DNA of 64,000 nt from Acidobacteriaceae bacterium KBS 83 (GTDB taxonomy: Bacteria; Acidobacteriota; Terriglobia; Terriglobales; Acidobacteriaceae): positions 418,836 through 482,835 of the forward strand of contig KB906735.1 in assembly GCA_000381585.1 (NCBI GenBank). Direction: 5' to 3'. The number at the start of each line of letters is the position of its first letter. Position 1 is the first letter of the stretch. This document shows, one piece after another, positions 1 to 9,135 of the stretch. A program made the position numbers and the translations under genes. Under the pieces are notes generated by a model. That model worked only from the letters and a program-made list of their open reading frames with translations, did not search any database and was not told the DNA's origin.

Positions 1-402
1 TGCACAGTTGATGGCCCCGTTACAGGGACCCGTTAAGGTCAGCAATATTGTTATCACGGGGTACAAACGCAGCTGCTGCCTACACGCTCTCCGCGATCGT
101 GGTTGAGTGACGGGCTATCTGGACGTTATCGGATCAGGGAAGAGTAGCCAACTGCACGTCCAGGACATCGAGGAATAAAACGCCAGCAATACAAACCAGC
201 GTGAGGCGGGAGACTCTTCTTTTGATATATTGTTCCCCCTGCGAAGGGGTTTTAACGTGGACGCCGAACGGAGTCGTACGCTGTGCTGTGCAGAACGCTA
301 TCCGCTCGTTGACGGTTCTGTCTGATTCTGCCTATTTGGCGCCTTTTCAATTCCCTACCGACACGTCGGTTCGAGGGTTTTTCTCCGAGGCACAAAATCA
401 CC
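1..402. other. Left edge, no gene recognised
   Basis: I see no convincing coding region, RNA gene or repeat in this stretch. Short open frames here have no recognisable composition or ribosome-binding site, and the longest (201-443) overlaps the start of the phosphotriesterase-like gene in another frame. It probably holds the upstream control region of that gene, but I cannot pick out a confident promoter. Confidence 0.5.
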
Positions 403-1449
403 ATGACAGCGCAACTGAAACTGACACGGCGGGCATTTCTTAGCGATGCCGCGTTGTTGACTGTTGTTGCAGCGGCCAATGCGCGTCTGGGTTCCCAGGC
501 TCCGGACACGTTCGTTCAAACTGTTCTTGGCCTAATCCCAGCCTCCAAACTAGGAGTCACCCTTGTTCATGAGCACGTGATGTGTGATTTCGTTGGCGCG
601 GAGGAGACCAACCGGCATCGCTGGGAGGTGGAGGCCGTGGTGAAACGGATGCTGCCCGTGCTCAGGCAGTTGAAGGAACGCGGGGTGACGGGATTCATCG
701 ACTGCACACCGGCCTACATCGGGCGCGATCCGCGAGTGTTAAAGCAGTTGGCCCAGGAAACCGGACTGCATATTGTCACGAACACCGGCTATTACGGTGG
801 CGCGGACGACAAATTTGTGCCGATGCATGCTTACGGAGCAACGCCAGATCAACTCGCTGACCTCTGGGTGGCGGAGTTCGTACACGGCATTGAAGACACC
901 GGGGTGAAGCCTGGCTTCATAAAGATCGGTATCGATGAAATCAAAGGTAGCTCGGATCGGCTTTCGCCCATCGATGAAAAACTTGTGCGGGCTTCTGCGC
1001 GTGCGTCTCGACAAAGCCATTTAGCTGTGACCTGTCATACCGGAGGTGGGCCAGCGGGCTTAACAGCGACGAAGATCTTCATCGAAGAAAGAGCCGACCC
1101 AGGGTGCTTTATCGTCGCTCATTCTGACGGCCATGGGCTGCCCATCAACCGAGCAGTGGCGGCACTTGGCGCGTGGGTCTCCTTCGACGGAATCGGCAGA
1201 CAGCCACTCGAATCGCACCTCAAGCTGGTCCACGCCATGGCGAAGAATCATGCCAGCCGCCTGCTGCTTTCGCAGGATAGTGGTTGGTATTGGGTCGGCC
1301 AGCAGAACGGAGGAGAGGTTCGCAACTACAATTATTTGAGTGATGTGTTTTTACCCGCTTTGCATAACAGCGGTATCAGCGAAGCAACTATTCGAAAACT
1401 CATGGTAGAAAATCCGGCGAACGCATTTGCTATTCGTTGTCAGCGATAG
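403..1449 (+). CDS. Phosphotriesterase-family metal-dependent hydrolase, Tat-exported
   Basis: A 348-residue amidohydrolase-fold protein of the phosphotriesterase (PTE/PHP) family. Seen: a Tat-like signal (TRRAFLSDAALL, residues 8-19); the family's first metal pair in LVHEHVMCDF (His56, His58); a KIGIDE strand carrying the lysine that is carboxylated in this family; CHTGGG and AHSDGHG for the second metal's histidines; and the closing LLLSQDSGW aspartate. So both metal ions should bind. Members include lactonases and phosphotriesterases, and the true substrate cannot be read from sequence. The ATG is preceded only by a distant GAGG (387-390). It lies upstream of, and convergent with, the GH30-GH3 operon, so a role with those enzymes is only positional inference. 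Confidence 0.85.
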   Translation: MTAQLKLTRRAFLSDAALLTVVAAANARLGSQAPDTFVQTVLGLIPASKLGVTLVHEHVMCDFVGAEETNRHRWEVEAVVKRMLPVLRQLKERGVTGFIDCTPAYIGRDPRVLKQLAQETGLHIVTNTGYYGGADDKFVPMHAYGATPDQLADLWVAEFVHGIEDTGVKPGFIKIGIDEIKGSSDRLSPIDEKLVRASARASRQSHLAVTCHTGGGPAGLTATKIFIEERADPGCFIVAHSDGHGLPINRAVAALGAWVSFDGIGRQPLESHLKLVHAMAKNHASRLLLSQDSGWYWVGQQNGGEVRNYNYLSDVFLPALHNSGISEATIRKLMVENPANAFAIRCQR

Positions 1450-1585
1450 CGCATCAAGGAAAATCCGGCGATCATGCAAGACACGCAAGCTTGGTGCCTT
1501 CAAGGGTTCGCAAAAAGGCATTCCTGGCTGTCTTCCGGAATTGGACTGCTATGGCGGCCAATTGGAAGTTGGCGAGCTACTTCCC

Positions 1586-3892
1586 TTAGTCATTTGATGG
1601 GAAATCGCCTAGATTCAACCTGGGTTCGAGGCGGAAATGCGCGGCGAGAGAAGCCTCGGACGAGCCGCCGGCCCAGACAGTGAACCGTCCTGGCTCGATA
1701 GCCCACTTCCCTTCTGAGTTCCAGATGGCAACCTGACTTTGCGGGATGCGGAAGGCAATCGTCCTCGTTTCCTTTGGCTTGAGGTGAATGCGCGAAAAGC
1801 CCACGAGGGAGCGATCGGGCGTCTCGACACTAGTGACGTTCTCGCGAAGGTAGAGCTGGGCTACCTCGTCTCCGTCGCGATCGCCCGTATTTGTGACTTC
1901 CACGGTTACCCCAATCGCCACGTCGCTGCGAGGCGCCGGGGCGTTTACAACGAGGTGGTCGTAGCGAAAGCTGGTGTAACTGAGGCCGAAGCCGAAGGGA
2001 AAGAGGGGCTTGCCGTCGTCGTCGACATACTTGCGGATGCGTGAAGGATCACTGTTATAGAAATCCGGAAGCTGACCGACCGTGCGTGGGAAGGTGATGG
2101 TAAGGCGACCGGCAGGGTTGTTGTCTCCGAAGAGTGTTTCAGCGATGGCCTGGCCGCCGAACTCGCCCGGATACCAGGCTTCGAGGATCGCAGGGACGTG
2201 TTGCTTTGCCCAACCGATGGTGAGCGGCCTTCCGTTTTCAAGTACAAGAACGACGGGCTTTCCGGTGGCGACGACGGCCTCGAGAAGCTGCTCCTGGTTG
2301 CCCGGCAGGTCGAGGCTGGAGCGATCAAAACCTTCACCCGAGATGCCCTGCCATTCCCCGAGACCAAGAATAACGACATCCGCCTGCTTTGCCAGCTCGA
2401 CGGCAGTATCAATGTCCTTGCCGGGAGAGGAGATGACGGTTGCTTGCGGGACGATCGCTCGAATGCCATCGAGCAGGCTGATGTGCTGGCCATTCGATTC
2501 GCGCTCGTAGTCGCCGTAGCGCGCTACATCGGCATTGGGACCTATGACCGCGATACGTTGGGTGGATTTTGCAAGGGGAAGGAGGTGGCCATCGTCCTTG
2601 AGCAGCGTCATGGACTCGCGTGCCGATTCCAGCGAAACGGCGAGATGCGGCTGCGAGCGGTGGACGCGCGGGTTGAGGGCGGGATCGACGAAAGGGTGAT
2701 CGAAGAGACCGAGGGCGAACTTTACTCGTAAAACAGAACGAACGGCGCGATCGAAATCGAACCGCGAAAGAGAGCCTTCGCGCACGCAATCGACGATCGC
2801 TTTCTGGAAGACGTCCTGAGGAAAGTCGTAGAACTGCATGTCAACGCCTGAGCGAATAGCCAGGCAGGATGCGTCTTTCGGCGAGTCAGCGACGTGGTGC
2901 ACGGTGTAGAGGCGCTCGATCGCGCCGAGATCGGAGAGGACAAAACCGCGGAAACCCCACTCCTGACGGAGGATGGTTTTGAGCAGAAGCGGATCTGCGG
3001 TGATGGGGATGCCGTCAATCTCGTGATAAGCGGCCATGGTGGCCATGGCGTGTCCCTCGCGAAAGGCGGGCTCGAACGACTTCAGCATTACGGTGCGCAG
3101 CTCACGCTCGCCGATGTGTACGGGCGAGGTATTGGTGCCGCCTTCCGGCGAGCCGTGACCGGCGAAGTGCTTAGGCTCGGCGACAACGGTGTGATCGCTG
3201 TCGATGGTGTCGCCCTGCGCACCACGCACGTAGGCAAGGCCAAGCTGGCCGGTGAGATAGGGGTCTTCGCCGAAGTCTTCTTCAACACGCCCCCAGCGCG
3301 GATCGCGGGCGAGATCGAGCACGGGCGCGAGGATCATTGCGACGCCGGTGGCGCGTGCCTCCGCGGCGATGGCTGCGCCGGTCTGTTGTGCGATCTGCGG
3401 GTTCCATGTGGCGGCGAGATTGATGGGTGCGGGAAATACGGTGCCAGTATCGAAGCCGTGCAGACCTTCTTCGATAAAGAGAGCGGGGATGCCCAGATGA
3501 TTGTGCGCGATGACCCACTTCTGGATGCTGTTTGCCTGCTCCGGCGTGGGGTTGAGGTCATGAATACTTCCGACCCCGAGATCGCCCCAGAGGCGCTGAG
3601 CCTTCTCAGGAAGGAAGGCGGCATCCAGCGCCGCGTGTGTATCGTCGGTGTGGCTCTCGACGAGATAGCGAGCGCCGGAGTACATATCCAGTTGCCTCGC
3701 CTTCTCCTCCAACGTCATCCGCCGAAGAAGATCATCAATACGGCCTTCTATGGACGCGTCTGCCTGCTTGTAGAGAGGCAATTGCTGTGTCGATTGCGCG
3801 CTAGCATCGGTGAGATGTGTTTGAGTGAGGCCCGCTGCGCAGACAAGCATGCCACGCGCGAGACGCGAGAATATGGAGACCCAGCTTCCCAT
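1586..3892 (-). CDS. bglX: Exported GH3 beta-glucosidase-type glycosidase
   Basis: A secreted or periplasmic glycoside hydrolase family 3 enzyme of 768 residues that removes terminal beta-linked sugars, usually glucose or xylose. I start it at the internal ATG at 3892 because a Sec signal peptide follows at once (MGSWVSIFSRLARGM, cleavage after DASA) and because this places it 10 bp after the stop of the GH30 gene, as an operon. Domains: GH3 N-terminal barrel with the nucleophile Asp in GFVLSDLGAI (about residue 321); C-terminal alpha/beta sandwich with GEGFDRSSLDLPG, which usually carries the acid/base Glu; and a fibronectin-III-like end domain (VEVTNTGDRDGDEVAQLYL). The closest named family member is periplasmic BglX. 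An upstream in-frame start at 4009 would overlap the GH30 coding region and is not preferred. Confidence 0.9.
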   Translation of the reverse strand: MGSWVSIFSRLARGMLVCAAGLTQTHLTDASAQSTQQLPLYKQADASIEGRIDDLLRRMTLEEKARQLDMYSGARYLVESHTDDTHAALDAAFLPEKAQRLWGDLGVGSIHDLNPTPEQANSIQKWVIAHNHLGIPALFIEEGLHGFDTGTVFPAPINLAATWNPQIAQQTGAAIAAEARATGVAMILAPVLDLARDPRWGRVEEDFGEDPYLTGQLGLAYVRGAQGDTIDSDHTVVAEPKHFAGHGSPEGGTNTSPVHIGERELRTVMLKSFEPAFREGHAMATMAAYHEIDGIPITADPLLLKTILRQEWGFRGFVLSDLGAIERLYTVHHVADSPKDASCLAIRSGVDMQFYDFPQDVFQKAIVDCVREGSLSRFDFDRAVRSVLRVKFALGLFDHPFVDPALNPRVHRSQPHLAVSLESARESMTLLKDDGHLLPLAKSTQRIAVIGPNADVARYGDYERESNGQHISLLDGIRAIVPQATVISSPGKDIDTAVELAKQADVVILGLGEWQGISGEGFDRSSLDLPGNQEQLLEAVVATGKPVVLVLENGRPLTIGWAKQHVPAILEAWYPGEFGGQAIAETLFGDNNPAGRLTITFPRTVGQLPDFYNSDPSRIRKYVDDDGKPLFPFGFGLSYTSFRYDHLVVNAPAPRSDVAIGVTVEVTNTGDRDGDEVAQLYLRENVTSVETPDRSLVGFSRIHLKPKETRTIAFRIPQSQVAIWNSEGKWAIEPGRFTVWAGGSSEASLAAHFRLEPRLNLGDFPSND

Positions 3893-3902
3893 CCCGGCAT
3901 TT

Positions 3903-5330
3903 TTACAGGACGAGGGTGGTAACTGAATCTGCCGGCAGATCGATTTGGAGTGATTTATCCTGCATCGCGCAGCGGACATGCTGGTCCTGACCGCGATTGG
4001 TGAGGACAAGCACGCGGGCGCCGTCGGGGTTTTGCGCTGCTATGTGATCCACATCGGGAAGGTCGCCGCGGGTGGCGAAGACACGGGCACCACGCTGCAT
4101 GAATCTGGAGTAGTGAGCCAATGCCCAGTAGAGCCCACTGCGCGTGAGCTGATGTGTCTGGGAGCTGAGAGTGAGAACGCCGCCGCAGGAGAAGGGGCCA
4201 ACATTGGGCTTGCCTTGCTCGTCGAGCACCAGGTTCCAGCTGACGATGGAGCGCGCCCAGTTATTCAGGATGCCCGCGAAGGTACCGGACCATTTCGACC
4301 AATCGGTTGTGTAGTCGGGCGAGGTGAAGTCGGATCCGCCTTCGGTCCAGTACGCATTCTTGAGCGGGAACATGTTGTGGACGCGGGTCATGGCGGCGGG
4401 CGAACCATAGTAGCCGTGCCAGGCGACGCCGTCGACGTACTTCGAAAGACCGGGATCTTCGAATTCATCTGCCACGCGCCCCCATAAGTTGTAGTTGTGG
4501 TCGAGTATCCAGACTTTTGTGTCGAGGGAGTTCATCTCAAGGGCCGGCCCCAGGAACTGCTTCACGAACTGGATCTCGTATTCCTGTCCCCACATGCACT
4601 GTGGCATGCGGCCATTCTGGTCGGTGTCGATCTCGTTCTGAACCGTTACAGCACGGATGTGGACTCCGTCAGCGGCATACCCCTTGAGAAATTTGACGAA
4701 ATATTCCGCATAAGGCTCGAAGTAGCGGCTACGCATGGAACCGCCGCGCAGCGAATCGCCTGCCTTCATCCAGGCTGGCGGAGTCCAGGGGGAGGAGAAG
4801 TAGAAGATCTCCGGATTCACCTGCTGGGTCTCGCGGAGCACGGGCAGGATGTATTGTCGATCGTGGTCAATGCTGAAGTGCTGGAGATTGGGATCGGGCT
4901 GAGCGCTGTCGTCGTAGGTGTACGCGTCGCGGGAGTAATCGCTGGAACCGATGGTGGTGCGCGCAACGGACATACGGAGTCCGTCGCCTCCGAAACATTC
5001 CTTGAGCAAGGCTTCGCGTGCGGCCGCGGGCATTTGCTGGATCAGGTAACAGGAGGCGTCGGTTAGGGCGGCGCCAAACCCTAGTAACTGCTGAAATTGT
5101 TGTGTTGGATCGAGTTGGATGACTCCGGCGCTCGTTTCGGCCCCATTTCGCCAGGGGGGAGGTTCGATCTGCTGGCAGCGAACCTTTTCCGAGGTGCGCC
5201 AGGCCTGTATGGGCTTCCCGGAGGAAGTGTCCGACGGCAGACCCCACGCTGCGAGCGAACCAAAAGTGGTGGCAGAAGGGGCAGCCAAAGCTGCCAATTT
5301 CAGGAAGGTACGCCGGCTCGTCATATCCAT
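3903..5330 (-). CDS. GH30 glucosylceramidase-type glycosidase, Tat-exported
   Basis: A glycoside hydrolase family 30 enzyme, about 475 residues. Family activities include glucosylceramidase and beta-1,6-glucanase; the substrate here is not certain. Seen: a textbook Tat signal (SRRTFLKLAALAAPS); the GH30 opening FGAALTDASCYL; the acid/base Glu233 in VTVQNEID; and the nucleophile Glu330 in YWTEGGSD. The open frame runs upstream to 5456, but a promoter-like pair (5391-5420) lies inside that stretch, so the start must be at 5357 or 5330. I chose 5330 because it puts the twin arginines close to the N-terminus. It is followed 10 bp later by the GH3 gene, and both enzymes are exported, which suggests stepwise breakdown of a beta-glucan or glycolipid sugar head. 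Confidence 0.9.
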   Translation of the reverse strand: MDMTSRRTFLKLAALAAPSATTFGSLAAWGLPSDTSSGKPIQAWRTSEKVRCQQIEPPPWRNGAETSAGVIQLDPTQQFQQLLGFGAALTDASCYLIQQMPAAAREALLKECFGGDGLRMSVARTTIGSSDYSRDAYTYDDSAQPDPNLQHFSIDHDRQYILPVLRETQQVNPEIFYFSSPWTPPAWMKAGDSLRGGSMRSRYFEPYAEYFVKFLKGYAADGVHIRAVTVQNEIDTDQNGRMPQCMWGQEYEIQFVKQFLGPALEMNSLDTKVWILDHNYNLWGRVADEFEDPGLSKYVDGVAWHGYYGSPAAMTRVHNMFPLKNAYWTEGGSDFTSPDYTTDWSKWSGTFAGILNNWARSIVSWNLVLDEQGKPNVGPFSCGGVLTLSSQTHQLTRSGLYWALAHYSRFMQRGARVFATRGDLPDVDHIAAQNPDGARVLVLTNRGQDQHVRCAMQDKSLQIDLPADSVTTLVL

Positions 5331-5372
5331 GAACTTTATCGATCTCTCTTCGGACATCTGTTTACTGATATG

Positions 5373-5390
5373 AAGACAAAGGATTGTCTT
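5373..5390 (-). promoter_or_regulatory. Inverted repeat, candidate operator of GH30-GH3 operon
   Basis: A perfect 7-bp inverted repeat with a 4-nt spacer (AAGACAA-n4-TTGTCTT) directly abuts the proposed -10 box, where a repressor would cover the transcription start. The regulator is unknown. Confidence 0.45.
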
Positions 5391-5420
5391 AGCATACGCA
5401 ACGAAGATTTCGCTTGACAA
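5391..5420 (-). promoter_or_regulatory. Sigma70-like promoter of GH30-GH3 operon
   Basis: On the minus strand TTGTCA (5415-5420) and TATGCT (5391-5396) are 18 bp apart. The expected start of transcription near 5384 leaves a 5' leader of 27 or 54 nt before the two candidate start codons. This excludes the longer open frame that begins at 5456. Confidence 0.45.
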
Positions 5421-5736
5421 TGATCTTCTTGAATTGTTTTCATCTGCAACGATCACCGGAGACCATCTTTACCGGACGCGAAGGCGAACCCGTTGTCTCT
5501 GAGTCGAACCGGGCGGAGAAAACGGGAAGAAAAACCAATATTGCTTATTCGCCAAAAGATGCCGGTGATTGACGGACGGGTTGAGACGATCTGCGGTCCT
5601 TCCCTTCCGTGCTCGGGGAGTCGTGGGCTTACTGCCGGATTGACGGCAGGGGCCTGATGCAACAAAGAAGAAGCGCGAAGCCTACGGATCAACCGCTGGC
5701 GCAGCGCAGGCAGATTGTAGTTTTCCAGGAGGCAAC

Positions 5737-8700
5737 ATGAAGCAGTGGATTCGCGCCAGCCTTGGCCTTGCCATGTTATGGCCGGCCCTAGCGGCCATCG
5801 CACAGAACACCAATTCCGGTGAGATCCGTGGTGTTGTAACGGATTCCGCGGGAGCCGTCATCCCAGGCGCCACAGTGAAAGTCGATGACGTCGACAAGGG
5901 CATTTCCCACACCTACACAACCGATGGAGCCGGCCTTTACTACACTGGTTCGATCGTTCCGGATCATTACCTGATCACCGTTACCGCGCCTGGCTTCCAA
6001 ACCTTTGTTCGCGGCCCGATCACTCTGCGGGTAGCCACGGTCTCTGTCGACGCCCAGATGACTGTCGGTGGTGCGCAACAGGAGGTGGTGGTTAAGACGG
6101 ATGTGCCTCTGTTGCAAACAGAGAACGGTTCACAATCGAGTACCCTTGAGTCCAAACAACTTCTCCAACTGCCACAGGTGGGCGCAGACTGGCAGAACTT
6201 CGTCGTGCTTATGCCGGGCGCTTCCAGCACGAACTACCGTACCGGCCAGACTGCCTCGATTAACGGCAACTTGCCCTACAACACGGTCCTGGCTGATGGC
6301 GCGACGACCACTCTGCCGATGAGCCAGAACGCCGACGTGATGGTTCTGGAGACGGTTGCGGAACTCAAGGTCGACTCCTCTTCCTTCTCGGCCCAGTACG
6401 GTATCGGCGGCGCGAGCTTCAATCAGATCAGCAAGGGCGGTACCAACCAGTTCCACGGTGCAGGCTACGAATTCTTCCAGAATGATGCTTTGGACGCTGC
6501 GGACTACGGCTTCGGCAGTGGGAGCCGTCCTTATCAGCGCTACAACAATTTCGGCTTCTCGGTTGGCGGTCCGATCTGGAAGGACAAGATCTTCTTCTAC
6601 TTCAACTACGACAAGACGATCAATCCCGGAACTGCATCTGCAGGCTTTGAGAACGTCCCTACAGCCAACATGCTTGCCGGCGACTTCACCGGCTTTCAAA
6701 CCCTGTATGATCCAACGACACAGACCGTTGATAGCACCGGCGCCTTTCACAGAAAATCATTCCTGGAGGAAACCGGCAAAAACGCTATTCCCGCGGGCAA
6801 GATCGATCCTGTCGCAGCGGCGATCTCCAAATACTATCCGGCTCCGAACGTGGCGGGAGCATCTGGTTTCACGAACAACTTCCACTACAACGTGCCCAGT
6901 TCGAATCCCTTCACAAAGTACTTCGGCCGGTTAGACTGGCAAATCAACCAGAACAACCACATCATCATTTCGGAGACGAACAGCGACAATCCGGCGCAGT
7001 TCCGCAATCAAGGCATTTGTCCGGTCAATTGCCAAAATGGCGACGTGAGCCGCGACAATGCGCAGGTCTCCTGGGTGTGGACGATCAGCCCGAGTACCAT
7101 CAACGAAGCACGCATGGGCTTTACGGATCAGCTCAACTTCTTTACGCCGTTCTCGATTGGGCAGGGCTTTCCCGCCCAGCTAGGTTGGCAATTCGCGAAG
7201 GCGGATACCTTCCCGGACGTCCAAATCGAGGGCAACGGCGGCCAGATCTATGAGCTGGCTCCCCAGTCCAACGCGGTCTATAAGGAATTTGTCTTCGATC
7301 CGTCGGATGTAGTCACTTTGGTCCGCGGCCGGCACGTGCTGCACTTTGGCGGCGAGTTCCTGATCAACCAGGCAAACTCAACCGCCTGGGGCAATACCAA
7401 CGCGGGCACTATGAAGTACACGGGCGCTTATACGGCGGCTACCGCCGGAGACACGACGACGGGCATGTCATTCGCAGATTTCCTGCTCGGGTATACGAAT
7501 CAATGGAATGCGAAGGTCACCCCTGAATACGGCGGCCGATTGAAGAGCCCTCAGGTGTTTGCGCAGGACGATATCAAACTTACTCCTAAGCTGACCGTGA
7601 ACGCCGGGCTGCGCTGGCAGGGGATGACTGGCTGGCACGAGGTGAAGGGAAACATGATTTCCTTCGATCCGACTGTCACAAATCCTGCAGACGGCTCGCT
7701 CGGTGCTGTGTGGTACGGCACAACCAAGGCAAACGGACGCGATAGCCTGCAGGCAGGAAACTGGAACACTTGGCTGCCTCGCGGTGGCTTCGCTTATCAA
7801 CTCCGGCCTACCACCGTGCTTCGCGGCGGGATCGGGCTCTACGGCTATACCTGGAGCAATGACACCTATGCCCCGGGCATGGGCGGAGCGTTCGGGTCTT
7901 CAGGCACTCTGAACGACAACACGAACGGAACATTTCCGGTGGTGCTGCTCGCTTCCAATGGCAATACGAACAATCAGGGCGCAGGGGGAAAGAGCGTCAA
8001 CGCAGCATACCTGACGGCACCAAGCACGCCGGATGCCTATAACGGGCTGCAAATCTCGTATCAGCAGTACCACACGCCGGTGCCGAAGATTCTGGAATGG
8101 AATGCCGAGGTGCAGCAAGAGATAGGCCCGAGCATGGTTTTCAGAGTCCGTTATGTTGCGAGCCATGGATACAACCTGTTATTCCCGGCCGATATCAATG
8201 CGGTTCCAGAGCAGTTCCTGGGGCCGAACGATCAAGGTAAACGACCCTATCCACTGTTTCAGTCCATCAGCAGCGGCAACAATGGTTCCGGCGGCACCAA
8301 CAACGGTGTCTCCAATTACAACTCGCTGCAAACTGAAGTCAGCCAACGGCTTTCCCACGGCCTGGAATTCCAGGCGAACTATGTCTGGTCGCACATGCTT
8401 ACCAGCATTGATTCCTCCGGATGGGGCAGCAGTTCGGGAAATGACTTCTACCAGCGGCCTTACAATGTGTCGGCCAATTACGGAGCATCGAACTTCGATG
8501 TCCGCAATGCCTTCAAGACAGCAGTGCTCTACGACCTGCCTTTCGGCAAGGGTCAGCAATTCCTGAACAGCAACTCGCTGGTCGACGCAACTATTGGTGG
8601 ATGGCAGGTTGCGCCAACTATCGTCTGGACGTCCGGCAGTCCATTCAACGTTACGATGAGCTCCAATAACTCCTTCGATCTGACGGGCAATGGACAGCAG

Positions 8701-9042
8701 TTCCCCAATCAGATCGGAAATGCGAATCCGTCTAATAGAAGCATTAACCAGTGGTTCGACCCGGCAGCATTCCAACAGCCGCTCCCCGGGACATACGGCA
8801 ATACGCGACGGAATAATCTGTATGGGCCAAACTACTTCATCATGAATGCGGCGCTTGGGAAGACATTCCACCTTCCGTGGGAAAACATGGCCGTAGAAAT
8901 TCGCGCAGCAGCACAAAATGTCCTAAATCATCCCTCCTTTGACAATCCGAACGCTTCGATCGGAGACCCCAACGCCGGGATCATCAACAGCCTGAGGGTG
9001 GGCGGCCGTACCATGCAGCTCTACGGGCGTATTTCCTTCTGA
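5737..9042 (+). CDS. Oar-like TonB-dependent outer-membrane receptor
   Basis: A 1101-residue outer-membrane receptor, divergent from the GH30-GH3 operon and probably importing or binding the glycan they process. Seen: signal peptide (MKQWIRASLGLAMLWPALAAIAQ); a carboxypeptidase-regulatory-like domain at about residues 25-115 (GEIRGVVTDSAGAVIPGATV); a plug-like region (QISKGGTNQFHG); then a long beta-barrel rich in aromatic, glycine and asparagine strands, ending in LYGRISF with the terminal Phe typical of outer-membrane barrels. Start is well fixed by AGGAGG (5727-5732) four bases ahead of the ATG. No SusD-like lipoprotein follows, which is the acidobacterial rather than Bacteroidetes arrangement. 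Ligand unknown. Confidence 0.9.
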   Translation: MKQWIRASLGLAMLWPALAAIAQNTNSGEIRGVVTDSAGAVIPGATVKVDDVDKGISHTYTTDGAGLYYTGSIVPDHYLITVTAPGFQTFVRGPITLRVATVSVDAQMTVGGAQQEVVVKTDVPLLQTENGSQSSTLESKQLLQLPQVGADWQNFVVLMPGASSTNYRTGQTASINGNLPYNTVLADGATTTLPMSQNADVMVLETVAELKVDSSSFSAQYGIGGASFNQISKGGTNQFHGAGYEFFQNDALDAADYGFGSGSRPYQRYNNFGFSVGGPIWKDKIFFYFNYDKTINPGTASAGFENVPTANMLAGDFTGFQTLYDPTTQTVDSTGAFHRKSFLEETGKNAIPAGKIDPVAAAISKYYPAPNVAGASGFTNNFHYNVPSSNPFTKYFGRLDWQINQNNHIIISETNSDNPAQFRNQGICPVNCQNGDVSRDNAQVSWVWTISPSTINEARMGFTDQLNFFTPFSIGQGFPAQLGWQFAKADTFPDVQIEGNGGQIYELAPQSNAVYKEFVFDPSDVVTLVRGRHVLHFGGEFLINQANSTAWGNTNAGTMKYTGAYTAATAGDTTTGMSFADFLLGYTNQWNAKVTPEYGGRLKSPQVFAQDDIKLTPKLTVNAGLRWQGMTGWHEVKGNMISFDPTVTNPADGSLGAVWYGTTKANGRDSLQAGNWNTWLPRGGFAYQLRPTTVLRGGIGLYGYTWSNDTYAPGMGGAFGSSGTLNDNTNGTFPVVLLASNGNTNNQGAGGKSVNAAYLTAPSTPDAYNGLQISYQQYHTPVPKILEWNAEVQQEIGPSMVFRVRYVASHGYNLLFPADINAVPEQFLGPNDQGKRPYPLFQSISSGNNGSGGTNNGVSNYNSLQTEVSQRLSHGLEFQANYVWSHMLTSIDSSGWGSSSGNDFYQRPYNVSANYGASNFDVRNAFKTAVLYDLPFGKGQQFLNSNSLVDATIGGWQVAPTIVWTSGSPFNVTMSSNNSFDLTGNGQQFPNQIGNANPSNRSINQWFDPAAFQQPLPGTYGNTRRNNLYGPNYFIMNAALGKTFHLPWENMAVEIRAAAQNVLNHPSFDNPNASIGDPNAGIINSLRVGGRTMQLYGRISF

Positions 9043-9059
9043 CCTCTAAACCTGCTTCG

Positions 9060-9098
9060 AAAAAGAAGAGAACGGCGATCGCCGTTCTCTTCTTTTTT
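9060..9098 (+). terminator. Rho-independent terminator, perfect palindrome
   Basis: Positions 9060-9097 form an unbroken 38-nt palindrome centred on CGATCG with A-rich left and T-rich right ends (…TTCTTTTTT). It lies 18 nt past the receptor stop. The AT-rich flanks mean it would also work on the minus strand. Confidence 0.9.
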
Positions 9099-9135
9099 CG
9101 TCCCGGCGATATCGCCACTTTATGATGACTTAGAC

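Noticed and set aside
1-402. Partial gene running in from the left edge
   Set aside because: No frame from the edge gave a recognisable protein or ended with a clear C-terminus.
2894-3922. 342-codon plus-strand open frame
   Set aside because: Antisense to the GH3 gene, which has signal peptide and catalytic motifs; the plus-strand product has no recognisable composition.
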